Source of the DNA: Nilaparvata lugens
Taxonomy: Eukaryota; Arthropoda; Insecta; Hemiptera; Delphacidae
Direction: 5' to 3'
DNA length: 64,000 nucleotides
NCBI RefSeq assembly: GCF_014356525.2
Contig: NC_052505.1
Span: 46,669,844-46,733,843 of the forward strand
Shown here: in pieces, positions 22,926 to 34,799 of the stretch
How positions within the stretch are numbered: position 1 is the stretch's first letter
Layout of the letters: every line of letters begins with the position of its first letter
Notes under the pieces: generated by a model
Databases searched by the model: none
What the model saw: only the letters and a program-made list of their open reading frames with translations
Told to the model about the DNA's origin: nothing
Translations under genes and position numbers: made by a program

Positions 22926-23693
22926 ATAGCTTAGTATCTGGTTTGGGGTTATATAGTTATATGGGTATATATTCATGTTCAACGGATTTCGAAAACGGCT
23001 CGAACGATTTTCATGAAATTTGGAACAAAGTAGGTTTATGATATGAAGATTCGATTGCACTGGGTCTCAACCCTTGGATAACTAGCTGAAGGACATTAAA
23101 AGGATAAATACGTAAACACAGCGATAAACACTTGGAAAAAAAGCTGTAAAATTTTTCGTCTGTCGATACCGTAATGGAAGAGAGTGAACGAGTGCATGTG
23201 TGCACTCATCCATTAATCATCCAGCTGATCTCACGTGAAGAAAAATTCATCAAGAGAAACTTATTTTCGTTTATTTCTCTTTCTTTTAGAAAACATATCA
23301 ACTTCAGAAAATTCCAAAACCCTATTATATCAAGCAAGCAATTTATTTTTTATATCTGGATATTTATGTTCCACGGATCTCGAAAACGGCTCTAACAATT
23401 TTCACGAAATTTGGAACATAGTAGGTTTATGATATAAAAATTCGATTTTACTAGGTCTTATCCTTGGGAAAACTTGCTGAACGACATTAAAAGGATAATT
23501 CATCCTTGGCTGAAACAGCTGTGGATAGTCAAAAAGTGAGTGAGTCAGTATGTGAAAAATCAACATATCTCATCCCCGAAATTCATAAGATGATAGTCAG
23601 GCCAGCTGTGAAATATAAACACGATCATTTTGGAGAAATGTGTTCGTGTTTATCAATAAATAAAAATAACGAGCGAAGCTCGGTGACCCGGTA
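22860..23693 (+). mobile_element. Two adjacent copies of a Helitron-like non-autonomous repeat
   Basis: Copy one starts TCCTATTATATTAAGCAA at 22,860 and copy two CCTATTATATCAAGCAAGC at 23,321. Both continue with CGGATTTCGAAAACGGCT or CGGATCTCGAAAACGGCT, then GAAATTTGGAACA and GTAGGTTTATGATAT and ACATTAAAAGGATAA. The second copy ends in a small hairpin GAGCGAAGCTC followed by GGTGACCCGGTA at 23,671-23,693. A TC start, AT-rich beginning and hairpin close to the 3' end suggest a Helitron or Helentron type of non-autonomous element, but the expected CTRR end is not clear. No Rep/helicase gene is present. Confidence 0.4.
22882..22928. repeat. (TA)n microsatellite
   Basis: Interrupted TA tract of about 47 bp within the first Helitron-like copy; the second copy lacks it. 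Confidence 0.95.
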
Positions 23694-24039
23694 TTATGAT
23701 CTAATGTGCGTATTATTGAGAATGTACTGCAATGAGACAACCATAATTCTAACTACTGGTAGTTCTGTGATCAGTAGACCTCACGCAGTATTCTCATTCA
23801 CAAGTACCTGATTGAAACTATAGACCTTATGGAAATACAGCAATAGACTGGCTTCTCCATACATCTGTGTAATCACTTGTCAGCTGATTTATGATGAATA
23901 AATCTATAGTCTGATTTTTACTCTAAAATTGGCGTATGAAGGAGGCTACTTTTTCCTCTTATATTATCCTTGAAATGCAAAATTTCAAAAAACCTTGTAA
24001 ATAGGTCGACGCACAATTAAAAAAGGAACATACCAGTCA

Positions 24040-24599
24040 AATTTAAACATTAAAACATTTAAACATTTAAACAATTAAACATTTAAACATTTAAACATTC
24101 AAACATTTAAACATTTAAACATTTAAACATTTAAACATTTAAACATTAAACATTTAAACATTTAAACATTTAAACATTTAAACATTTAAACATTTAAACA
24201 TTTAAACATTTAAACATTTAAACATTTAAACATTTAAACATTTAAACATTTAAACATTTAAACATTTAAACATTTAAACATTTAAACATTTAAACATTTA
24301 AACATTTAAACATTTAACATTTAAACATTAAACATTTAAACATTTAAACATTTAAACATTTAAACATTTAAACATTTAAACATTTAAACATTTAAACATT
24401 TAAAATTTAAACATTTAAACATTTAACATTTAAACATTTAAACATTTAAACATTTAAACATTTAACATTTAAACATTTAAACATTTAAACATTTAAACAT
24501 TTAAACATTTAAACATTTAAACATTTAAACATTTAAACATTTAAACATTTAAACATTTAAACATTTAAACATTCAAACATTTAAGCATTTAAACATTTG
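24040..24599. repeat. Minisatellite, 8-bp unit AAACATTT, about 70 units
   Basis: An almost pure head-to-tail array of about 560 bp. Occasional units are 7 bp (AACATTT) or carry single substitutions (ATTCAAAC, TTAAGCAT), mostly near the two ends, while the centre is homogeneous. Each junction forms the palindrome TTTAAA. There are no spacers of unique sequence. Confidence 0.97.
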
Positions 24600-24600
24600 A

Positions 24601-24656
24601 AGGGAGAGAGAGAGAGAGAGTGAAAGAGAAAAAAAGGATGAGAGAAAGAGAGTGAG
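24601..24656. repeat. GA-rich purine tract
   Basis: An (AG)n core followed by interrupted purine sequence immediately after the AAACATTT array. Confidence 0.85.
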
Positions 24657-26837
24657 TGACGAGTGGGCCTAAATGACTGAAGTAAAGCAGCAACGTCTTA
24701 TAGTAACCGCTGATTGATGGCGTCACATTACGTTCCTAATATCCGCGCCAAGAATGGTACTCAAGCCTTGGCATGCTACAGCGTGCGTTATTGCTCTGTT
24801 GAGTTGACGGACTCAGCTCTTACAAGCTCAACTTTTATCAACAAAATGAAACTTTTTATACTTCTTCACTATAAAAACCACAATAAATCTGCCCAAAACG
24901 GCGTGATAACTGGATATAAGTAGGCTTCTTCAACAAACTGATAAACACTCATCTACTAGATTGTAGAAAAATTTGAACCTAATTTTCATGAAATATTTAT
25001 ACTGGATTTTTATACTGATTCACGGAATACGTATACCAAGTATAAGTAGTGCTTCTCTACTGTGACTGAAGTAACGAAGAATATAAAAGATCTTGTTGGT
25101 AAGCAACAAACAGGAATATGTTCTACCATCAAGTATATAAATGTTTTGAATGGAAAAAGTAAGAAATACATACATGTTCATATACTGGGTGCTAAGGGGG
25201 GGCAGTGTTCGAATTTTGCGAGGGTGCACTATTTTTTGGGGCGGTACCAGATTTGAGATATATGTGGTGGGTGGAGGGTGCATCATTGGTCTTTTTTGCA
25301 CACCAGCATGCACTATTCTATTGCTTTGATCATATAGATATTATTTGAATGGAATGCATAATTCATGGCAGATCAAAGTAATTTTAACGGAATGAAGTTG
25401 ATATACGTTGACTCTAGGCGTTTCTTGATGACTTGGTGTTCAGGATGTTTTGTGTTCTTGTTGCATTGTTATTGTGTGTTGGCCCTGAGTATTCCTCTGT
25501 TTTTGTTCAGATTGAATAAGATAATGTAATAAGATTATATAATATAATATTCAGATTATACCATATAAGTTCAGTCTGGTTTCGAATCAAAGAATGGGCT
25601 CTAGCAATCTTCAATCGATCCTATTCTATCAGTGTCATATTCATTGTATTCTCAAGAAGTAATGTTAATCATTCCAAAAATAGTCCTGGATGATGCTCTG
25701 CAATTTCATGAGTAGAAACATAATCAATATTGAAGGAGACTGAACAGAAATTTCACATTATGAAAATACTGGATGCGAAATCAACCAAATAATAAACATA
25801 TTTTTTAATTGCCGTTAATTCATTACTCATCAAGAAACAATATTATTATCGGATGAGAGTTTTGGATAACATTTTTGTCCTCTTGGAGAAATATCAGTGG
25901 AGATTTTACTCCTAAAAACTTGACAACTATTTTATCATTCTAGAATGTAATATATATTGTATTTTTTATATCATATTATTATTATTGATTTATTTGTTGC
26001 GTTCAGCCGCTCAAGCGGAGCTCTTGCAGCATGCAACACGGAAAGTTGTCGTAATCTATTTCCTAACAGCATCACAGCATTCACCCAATGTGTAGGATAC
26101 TCGATCTACCAGCCTTTGAGTCGGAGTTCTCGAAAGCGTCGCAACACCTGAACTTCAAAATGATATGGGGATCTGGCTTTAGAGTTCCAACCCTGAATAA
26201 TATGGATCATCTCTCAAACAAAGTCGTCCTATGAATTGGGTTATACAGGAGGGAGCTTTGATTTCGGTTGCCATATGAATGTTTTGGGATCTGTTTGATT
26301 CAAATTTTTGACAACAAACAGAATCACTTCCAAATAGTAAAGAACTGGCACCGTCATTAGCCTAAATCTTTTGGAAATTGTCTTGCAGGAATCACGGGAT
26401 TAACTCCACCAAAACCGAAAACGCAAATATCATTTTTGCAACAGAAAGATCTCGTGCAAATCTGAGCCTTCGCCATCCCAAAAAAGCACCCTATAGCGGA
26501 TCACAGACAAGGAACATCCATGATAGGCCCCAAGCGCCGTTTCCTTATTGGAAACTCATGATATTCTTTTCATGGCGAAAAGAGATAATCTGTTCATTAG
26601 AACCCTCAAAAGCTGATCCCACTTTAGACTACCTTGAAGCCCCACTCCATTTACCGACAGAATTCACTGACGGAACCGCATTGTATTTCTCCCCTGAGTC
26701 AATAACCAATTCCTGTAAACCTTCTGAATCACTGCCCAGAGCAAACTTCATGAAATATATTTTTTTTCAGATTCAGTGGCGGCTCTGACTGGAAAAATTG
26801 ATTGGGAAACTAGGACTACCTATTTTAAATTGGTTTG
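24657..26837. other. No gene recognised
   Basis: Mixed AT-rich sequence. A short G-rich segment at about 25,190-25,310 and an open frame at 26,378-26,788 were read, but neither resembles a known protein. No second copy of these segments was noticed. Confidence 0.4.
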
Positions 26838-26849
26838 AAACCTTGATAG

Positions 26850-28343
26850 TTCAATCAAATGTCCGTTTTCAGGAAACAGCCCCGAAAGAATTTTTCTCGA
26901 TGGTTCTCTATTATATGTATTTTGGGGCGCTGAATTCGAATCTGAAAATTTGTGAAACGTTAATTATTTTCACAGTCTCGCATATTCAAAGTTGCGTATC
27001 TTGTGGAACACTTCAGGTAGAAAATCGGAAAAGTAGTCGACGCTGTAGAGAATTTCCCCTAGTTTTTCCTGATTCCAATACCTTTGAAAAGTTACAGCCA
27101 ATTGAAAAAATGAATAATTTCATTTTCTCATTTTTTCTGCGATTCTACTGTTGTTGAAAAGTATCTAAAATGAGTAAGATACTTCATAGAAACTTGCAAT
27201 TGGTCTCAAATGGAAGAAAATTACATGCTCTATAAGCTACGTTGCCTTAAATTCATCTTGCATGCCAGTTTATTATCGAGAAACTGTCGAGACTGTGAAG
27301 ATGTGAAAAATATAGCAAATTTCTTGATCTTATGAAACAAACGTATCTTACCTCACGATTATATTTTCACAAAATTCATCTACCTCACATGAAAGAGGAG
27401 ATTCTGTTCTTCAAATGAAGACAGACCAAGTGCCATTTTTTATCATTTCGGGTTATCGAGATGCACAGTTTTGAATATAGAAATTGGTAATTTTTCTGTG
27501 TATTCAAATATGGGCTAAAATAAACCGAAGGGAGAATTTTTTATTTTTTTCATCAAATTCCAGTCATGATACATGCTTTTGAACCGCTTTGACGAGCTGA
27601 GAAGAATGAGTTGTAGTACGAGGAGATCTGATCATTCTGTCAAAAGTTATAAGTGTTTAAAGTTTTGATCCTGACGTATCCTTATGACTAGGAAATCCTG
27701 GAATTAAATGTTTCTAACGGGTGATTCTCATAGAGAATAACCCTCGAGAGATGATTTGAGCCGAAATATGTATTTTTTGTTAGGAAGGCCTTGAAAAGGT
27801 ATTATAATGAAAAATTTGTATTTTGGCTTTAGGACATTATTTTCTATTTTCGGGTGTATTCCCCCTCCCACCTCTACTAAATTCGAAAATTCCTAAAAAA
27901 TCCTGTTCAGAATTAATTGTTCTTTCACGTGATGTGTGGTTTTCTATCTATACTAGAGAAATATCCAAGTTGTATAGGGTAGAAGTGGTAGGTTTGCATA
28001 ATTTGGAAAACCCCTTGAAAAATACCCCTTTTTTTGAAAATTCTTAGCTCCGGAATGAAGAATGGAAGAATCCTGCGCGACCACTCAATTTATTGGAAAT
28101 TTATAGCTTTTAATTTTGTAGAGAATAATTTTTCTTCTAAGACTCGAAGTTTTCGAGATTAAATGGAAAAATTAAAAATAGTCCTAAATTTTAGGGGTTT
28201 TGGGGTTTTTTTGGGGATGAAGCCGCCTTCTGGCGTGTCAGAAAATTTCAAATACGAATTCAGCGCCCCAAAAATAATACATAGAGAACTTTCGAGAAAA
28301 GTTCTTTCGGGGCTGTTTCATGAAAAACGACCATTTGACTGGA
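26850..28343. mobile_element. Non-autonomous element with about 100-bp inverted ends
   Basis: About 26,850-26,955 and 28,238-28,343 are inverted copies. Each holds GAAACAGCCCCGAAAGAA, then a CTC-GA tract, GTTCTCTAT, and TTTTGGGGCGCTGAATTCG in the same order. Roughly 1.28 kb lies between, with no transposase-like ORF; the interior has many AAAATTTTCGAG-like words but no clear repeats. The inverted ends may continue weakly outwards, so boundaries are approximate and no target duplication was found. Confidence 0.7.
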
Positions 28344-28802
28344 CTTTGACCAGAGAATCGTCACATAAGTTTACACTTTTCTGTGGTCACTATAAGAAGC
28401 CAAACAGGTTCTAGAATTAGACTATGTAGATTGATAGGCCTACAGTTGAAAATGTTGATGACATTTTCAAATAAAATAAGGTATATTCACTCACCATTCA
28501 CAAATCATTGAAACTTTTCAAAGCAATAAATTCACTTGTAAATAAATTACAACACAGACTTTAACATGTTACTATAAACCTTGTGGGTTTCGACCGAACT
28601 TAAAAGTAGTATACAACGGAAACTGCGGATTTGCATTGAAAACTTTAGGTTAGAATATTAAAAGACGCGAAAAATACAGACCGACTGGCAGACAATATTT
28701 CGCTTGTCTGTTTGTCAAATATGATTGGTAAGTCGGCATCGCTGTTACACTACTGGAATGCTATAGGATCAGACGCACTAGTCCCAGACGCACTGGCAGG
28801 TC
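28344..28802. other. Spacer, no gene seen
   Basis: AT-rich; nothing recognisable. Confidence 0.4.
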
Positions 28803-29020
28803 TTTGAATAAGCAGATGATCTGGTCATAATAGCAAGAGATGTGCCAGCACTGAGAGAAGCCTTCACGATATTGGTAAATCATGGCGAGCCAATGGGGCT
28901 GAAGATAAAAGAGGCCAAAACAAAGTATTTACGAGTGTCACCAGCAGTGGTAAGAGGGCAAATTAGGCACTTCAAATTTTAGCTGGTGGACGACTTTGTA
29001 TACCTAGGGGTATACGCTTG
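28803..29020 (+). pseudogene. LINE reverse-transcriptase palm scrap
   Basis: Reads FE*ADDLVIIARDVPALREAF, then GEPMGLKIKEAKTKYL and, after a stop, VDDFVYLGVY. This is the catalytic ADD block of an RT and the downstream 'L...K.K' and 'YLG' motifs of RTE/I-like non-LTR enzymes. The Tyr codon of YADD has become a stop (28,809-28,811). Neither end of the element was found, and the sequence enters a different repeat soon after 29,020. Confidence 0.75.
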
Positions 29021-29079
29021 TGAATCTTCCGAATATTTTAGTATGATTATTTTGGAGCTTCCAGAAGGCTGAATTGATC

Positions 29080-30300
29080 CGACATCCTCGACATTATTAG
29101 AATTACAGACGATTTCTTGAAAATCGACATATTTTTGCCGCCATCTTGTTTTTTTTGTGATGACAAACATATTTGAGATTGCCATCATGGATAATCTCTT
29201 TCTACACATTATTACAAAGAGATTGATACCATTCCCAAGTCTGTACCTTTAAAGAGTCAGGAGTTACATGGTTTTCTAATTGTTGAGATTGGCAGTTGGT
29301 GGAAAAAGCGTGTTTTCCGCTGCAAACAGTACTTTTCTCTCTTTTTTCCAATGACGCTCCAGCCGTGGAATATGGTTCTAAAGCCTCCAACCAGATGTCA
29401 TTTTGAAGCTTTGTAAATGTACTAAAACACTGTACCAATAACTCCAGTGTATGTCTACTGCGAATATATTTACAGGGTGGAAAGTGAAATATTGTTCCCG
29501 AAAAATGTATGTTTCAAGTTTTTGAAGTTGAATAAATCATGAAAAGAGTTGTCAAAATGAGTCGATTCTCTCGAACATCATAGTTTGGTTAATACTGAAC
29601 ACTTCGGTGCTAGAACCAATCCGATATCTATCACAATAGTTAAATGGCAAGCGATATAAAAATTTCTGGCAATAATGACCGCCATCTTGAATCTTTCGAT
29701 GTTGTCGAATATTTTCGTTGTTTCGATCATCATTATTCTTATACTGCTTGTTGTAACGAAGAGATTGAGACCATTTGCAAGACTATATCTTGAAGTGGTC
29801 ATGAAAAAATCGATTTTATAGTTCTAGCTTGTTACCTCATGCATATGGAAAATCGTGCAGGGTTTCTTTGGAGGGCGCTGGAGAACTCATTTCTCGACGT
29901 ACAGCGTATAAAGATATATTGCTCAAAAGTTTAAAAAACGCTCTAAATCTCATATATTGAAAATTTCTCTGTATCTCTTGCACGAAAAAAGTTATAATGA
30001 AATTAAATTTGAAAACATTCAGAAAAAAAGTTTTTTTTTGCTATTGAAGGTTATAACTAAATAAATATTTGTTTTAGATGAAAAATTTATAGAACAAAAA
30101 CTGTAGAGGAAGATTTTAAAAATATTTTCGTCTAGAAAAACGGTTGGACGGTTATTGAAATACAAGCGATATAGCAAAACCATCGCGGCCATCCTGTTTC
30201 CGAGGTGTTTGCCAGTGATTTGAACTTATCATCATCACCATCCTTATTATGCTAGACCTAACGAAGAAATTCAGACATCTCCCACGGCTGTTACCCAAAA
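29080..30300. repeat. Three degenerate units of about 0.5 kb in direct order
   Basis: Units around 29,080-29,275, 29,620-29,810 and 30,130-30,300 share an ordered set of words: a CGCCATCTTG or GGCCATCCTG block, a stretch with CATCATT or CATCATCAC, then AACGAAGA or CAAAGAGATTGA and a final CCATT-CAAG or CATCTCCC. Spacing is about 540 and 510 bp. Similarity is low and was judged by eye. Confidence 0.5.
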
Positions 30301-30334
30301 ATGACCACGGAATCACATTTGCGCCTAGACTATA

Positions 30335-31039
30335 AGGGTAACCGTCCACTGGAACCGTATTCAACCGATCCGCTCGGCCGTTGGACCGGACGAATCTGCC
30401 GGCCGTTAATTCGGCCGAATATGGTCATCAATTGGAACCGTTTATGTCAGTCTAGTTCAGTAGTAGGCTGGTTGCCAATTATTGAAATAACTTCCATCAT
30501 AGCCACCAAAGTTTTTCATAGACAATGATTATATTGAGATTTTGAAAACTGAATAAGCAAAATATTTCCTCTGAATTAGTTATTCATTATAATAATATCA
30601 TCTTCTGATCCTATTTGTTCACCAATCTTTGTCCACAGATTCCTTTGAACATCACGACGATGATATCTTTTGTCTCGCATATCTCACAATGGAATATGCT
30701 CTTGAAGCAAACTTATCAAGTTTTCATTGTCCATAGTTACAACTTTAACAGAACAACTTCAAAAAACAAAAACAAACAAGACTGTGGAAAAGTTTAGGTT
30801 AGGAACACTTTGTTGTCTCAGCTCGACTAGTTAGTTCGGCCGGATGGAGCCGGAAAATCCCATTCAATTCGGATCGAAAAATTGATCGGCTGGAAGGAGA
30901 CGGCCGTGCACGGCCGTATGAACCTGTTGCAATGGACGAGCATCTATTCCTTTCTTTGTTGGGGGATCGTTCGGACGAGTTCGGTTGTTTTCGGCCAATG
31001 CTAGTACGGACGAAAACGGTTCTAGTGGACGGCCCACCT
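30335..31039. mobile_element. 705-bp TA-flanked inverted-repeat element with CGGCCG motifs
   Basis: The left end AGGGTAACCGTCCACTGGAA and the reverse complement of the right end, AGGTGGGCCGTCCACTAGAA, form imperfect terminal inverted repeats of about 25 bp. Both ends abut a TA dinucleotide (30,333-30,334 and 31,040-31,041), as in elements that duplicate TA. Just inside each end are clusters of CGGCCG or CCGGCCG words (about 30,380-30,412 and 30,836-30,920), making the sub-terminal regions much more GC-rich than the AT-rich core. No transposase is encoded. Confidence 0.75.
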
Positions 31040-31041
31040 TA

Positions 31042-33980
31042 GCCGCCTTTTCAAATATTTCAAAAAATCAGAGATCAAAGCTTTTAGAAGAAAGTTCTTC
31101 ACATTGATTTTAGCATCTTTTTTGTAAAATGGCTTGATAATTGAGAATTGGATCCTCCTAACACGAGTCATTCTCAATTAGTAGATTAACTACTACCGAA
31201 CACATTAAGAATAAAATAGTATATAATCCCTGTTTACTATTAGTAAGAAAACGCTTTGAAACCAACAAGTTATGTTACCTTACTATTCAACTCCTATGAT
31301 GACTCCTGATAGTGGATTGTTCGATAAAGCAGAGGTAGAATGGTATCCAGTGAATAATGAGACTCATTTTTAGCACACAGAATGAGAATTTCAATTACAA
31401 AAGGATTTTATCACTGTTGGCTTGATTGTTGAATTTCATCAGAGCGCTGTGAATTGTGTATAGCAGCAGCAAATACAGCGAATAATACTACAGTGCGTTG
31501 AGAAAGGATGATCATATCGCTAGTGAATAATTATTATTTGCGTTTTCAGTCTCCTGGTAATAACACTAATTGGATGCATGATAAGGCATGGAGGCAGCGC
31601 GGCCAATGTTTAAGCATGCGACTACTTTTCGCCTGTATTTGAAATAATTTACAAGTCTTAGTTGTTTGTTCGAGTCCAACTGTACGCTTCATAAATTTGA
31701 GATTATGTTTTATTGCGTCGAGGATTCTGGGAAATTGAGAATGGTGCGGTGAACCAAATTACAGAGTGAGGCACCGGTATGAATTCGGCCGCATTTGGTA
31801 AGCTTCCAACATAAGACAGTGGCGAATCGGTTAAAACAAGACCGAACTGAGATTTCACCCTTCACCCTTTTGTTGTTCATCGCTTTATCCTTCCCTCTCC
31901 CATATACCCCTCTTTCCGCCACTCATCTCTCTTCAACCATTTTCTCTCACTCCATCATACATCCCTTTTGCTCCTTATCATTTCGACCTGTCACCAATCC
32001 ACTATGCTCCCTCTTGGCTACTAACCTCAGTAGCAATACCGCAACAATACAAACGCTATTACTTTACCTCTGTCTTTGACGTGATAAACTGCCTTATGCC
32101 TTTCCCTGACGGTAACAATTCTCAGTGCAAATAATGTATAGTACTTCTCACTATGAAACCTTACGGAAAACTCAAGAAATCGTCGAAATCTCTTGCTTTA
32201 TAACTACACTTTTGCAGGGTTGCATAATTGAGGGGAACAAAAATGCTCAACGAAACTATAGATGATTCAGACACGAGAAAAAACTTCAAACTGCAGCAGA
32301 CTTCCAACGAACGAGCTTCCTTCCGTGACTGGATCATGTACAGTACATAACTGGAATTTCACTTGGCTTTGTTGGCTAGTTTGTGGATTATAGACGATAA
32401 AGTGGATTTTTAATAATTTGAGGGTGTAAGTTTTAATTGAATTAGCTCTGATCCAGCAGATTGAACAAAGAAGGAACATCAAAATATATATTGTTCTTCT
32501 CAAAATACCTCCATTGATCCCATTTCATTCAATTGTGATGAAGAATGAGAAAAATATTCTTCAAATAAAGATTTATTTAGCATAGAGATCTCCTAACTCC
32601 CCCCCTTCGAACACAATACTCGAATAGTCATTGCAATTGTGATCTTATCATATCCTTCACAATTGGAACGTTATGTGAAAATATACTCTAGTATTGAAAT
32701 GAACGTTGCACGTAGATTGGGTCTTAACGTACAAACGAAATGTAAGTGAGACAGAGTACGTGATACCAGTGACGATTTACTCTGTGTACTTTGCATCCTT
32801 TTTCCGTGTACGTGCTTCTCTGTTATCATAGTGAGTGCCCTCACTTAATGCACATAGAGGAGAGAGATGGAACGAAAAACATAGTGTGAGAGAAGGAAGG
32901 AGTAGACGGATAGAAATAGAGAGAATTGTAGCGGAAGAGAAAAATGAAGTCGATATATTAAATAGTCATAGCTTTACTAGATCATTCACAATTGTTCACC
33001 ACCTGAATAATAATGGAGTGTAATGTTGTTTTCTCACTCTATTTCATGAGACTTGCTTTCTGAAAGAGCTTTCCAGCTCACCATCTAATACCATCTAGTG
33101 AATTATGATTTTGTCATTGTGGTTCTGAAACTGGAGAGACACTCTGATGTAGTGTATTCTACATGTTTTACGCATTGAGATAACATTGAATTCCTTTGAT
33201 TGTTCAATACAAGGTAAATACAATTTGATTGGAAGTACTGTTTCTTTGACTATTTTTTTGTCTGTGGCTCACTTGTTATTACTGTTCATGGAGAGTTTAT
33301 AATGAGGAATGATTTGCTCTCAAGTTGCCTTGGAAAGTTGTATTTTGAACTGACTACACATCCCGCACCGTGAAACTTTCGAGAAGCTTCTCAATTGTAT
33401 TTTAATAAGACTCCACCTGTCCAATCCTCTATCAAACTAGTCTTGGCTGATTAATCTTGAATCTGTACAATAAGTGTAATAGACTTAGAATACTTCTTAC
33501 TCGAATTATAGTAAACACGTACTTAAATATTTCATCCCATCTAGTGGTCGTGTATTACACAATAATATTGAGACCCCTGTGAAAATAAGGTGTACAGTGC
33601 TTCCTTTCATTCTTGAATATGGGAATCTCATCACCGTATGGAAGGATACAGCACATTTCAATGATATATCTAATGTGAATGATTCGCAGCAAAGAGTTTG
33701 ACTCAAACTCTGCTCACCAACTTTCTGAATTAAAATTAGGGTTGATGCCCAATTGGTATACAAGTGTTATATTCAAACTTTCTCGTTACTGAACGGATTG
33801 AGATAGGTTTTTCATCATTGATGAGGAGTAACCTGAATCTTCAGTTGTCATGTCCGTGGCGTGTCATTTCTACATCACAAGTAAAGCTCTTATCTTGACA
33901 CGTAAAGTCAAGACGCCTCTTCCGCCCTCAGCAGCTGATGAGTAGCGAGCTCACAAGTCATGATTAATTCATGAGGAGTT
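31042..33980. other. No gene recognised
   Basis: Ordinary AT-rich sequence with short open frames only. The open frame at 31,795-32,079 and the purine-rich 32,860-32,945 stretch do not resemble known genes. Confidence 0.4.
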
Positions 33981-33983
33981 GTC

Positions 33984-34020
33984 TTCTCCTCCTCCTCCTC
34001 CTCCTCCTCATCCTGCTCCT
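33984..34020 (+). repeat. (TCC)n microsatellite
   Basis: About nine consecutive TCC units followed by interrupted CTC/CTG units. Confidence 0.9.
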
Positions 34021-34699
34021 TCATCTCCTACTCACTTCTTGCTGGGTCTCAGCTCATCAAATTCCACTCATACCACTTCTCCTGTCATGCTTCCGCTAAA
34101 TCCACTATACAACATAAATTATGTCACTCACATCGTCTTAAGAATTGCAAACTATTCCCAAAATGACATATTAAATCGTTCAAGGCGGCTTTAATTTGTT
34201 CACTAAACAGTCGCAATTTATTTTCCCTCCCAGCTAAAATTCGAGTGGGGTGGATTAAACTTAGTTCAGTAGTATAGGAGTGAAGCAGGGGCACAATCCT
34301 GCTTTGGATGGATAGCTAGTGCGCCACAACAGCATTTACTGTATGAGACAGTGTGATTTGATGAGTTTAGTAGTGCTGTAAATTATTTTTCACATGAGTC
34401 ACACTTTGAGTACTGTTAGGGTTGAGTTTTACCCCCCGGCCCCCTTGCAAAACCGGTCGAACATTTATCATACATATAATTTACGTATTTAAGTAACAGA
34501 TTTTATATGATTCAATACCATCAACTCTGAAGCAAAATGATAGACGATTATTAAAAATTATTTTTATCAATCCTTTTCTAAATGAGGATTTTAGATATGA
34601 ATTTTTTTATTGCGGATGATGCCTATATGACCTTTTTGCTTTTGTCTGGTTAATGATAAGTGAGAGGGTGTTTTGATGAGATTATCAAGATTCTATGCC
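34021..34699. other. No gene recognised; may include SINE body
   Basis: Nothing coding is visible. The part nearest 34,560-34,699 may be the body of the tRNA-like SINE on the minus strand. Confidence 0.35.
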
Positions 34700-34790
34700 T
34701 ACCGGCGAGATTCGAACCCTCACCTCAACCATCGTGTGCTAGCAGACTGTAGGGTGCAACGCCTTTGTCGTCTCGGATATCCTGGCCGGA
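34700..34790 (-). mobile_element. tRNA-derived SINE head (class II tRNA-like)
   Basis: On the minus strand there is an A-box-like CCGAGACGACAAAGGCGTTG (A-box core about 34,761-34,774) and a near-consensus B box GGTTCGAATCTCG (34,706-34,718). The spacing of about 42 nt between them fits a Leu/Ser-type tRNA with a long variable arm, and the order CCGAG...AAGGCGTTGCA resembles that group. The anticodon arm cannot be folded properly and there is no CCA-terminal acceptor pairing that I can see, so this is more likely a SINE head or a tRNA pseudogene than a working tRNA. The SINE 3' end was not located. Confidence 0.55.
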
Positions 34791-34799
34791 TATCAATTG

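Noticed and set aside
24040..24599. CRISPR-like array
   Set aside because: Units are 8 bp and directly adjacent with no unique spacers; this is a minisatellite in eukaryotic DNA.
33520..33690. RT-like plus-strand peptide (LPFILEYGNLITVW followed by NDSQQRV)
   Set aside because: It vaguely resembles the LINE 'LEYGS.VW' motif and the spacing is right, but there is only one weak motif and no other domain nearby.
34700..34790. Functional tRNA gene
   Set aside because: A and B boxes are present but the anticodon and acceptor stems do not form, so a SINE head or pseudogene is more likely.
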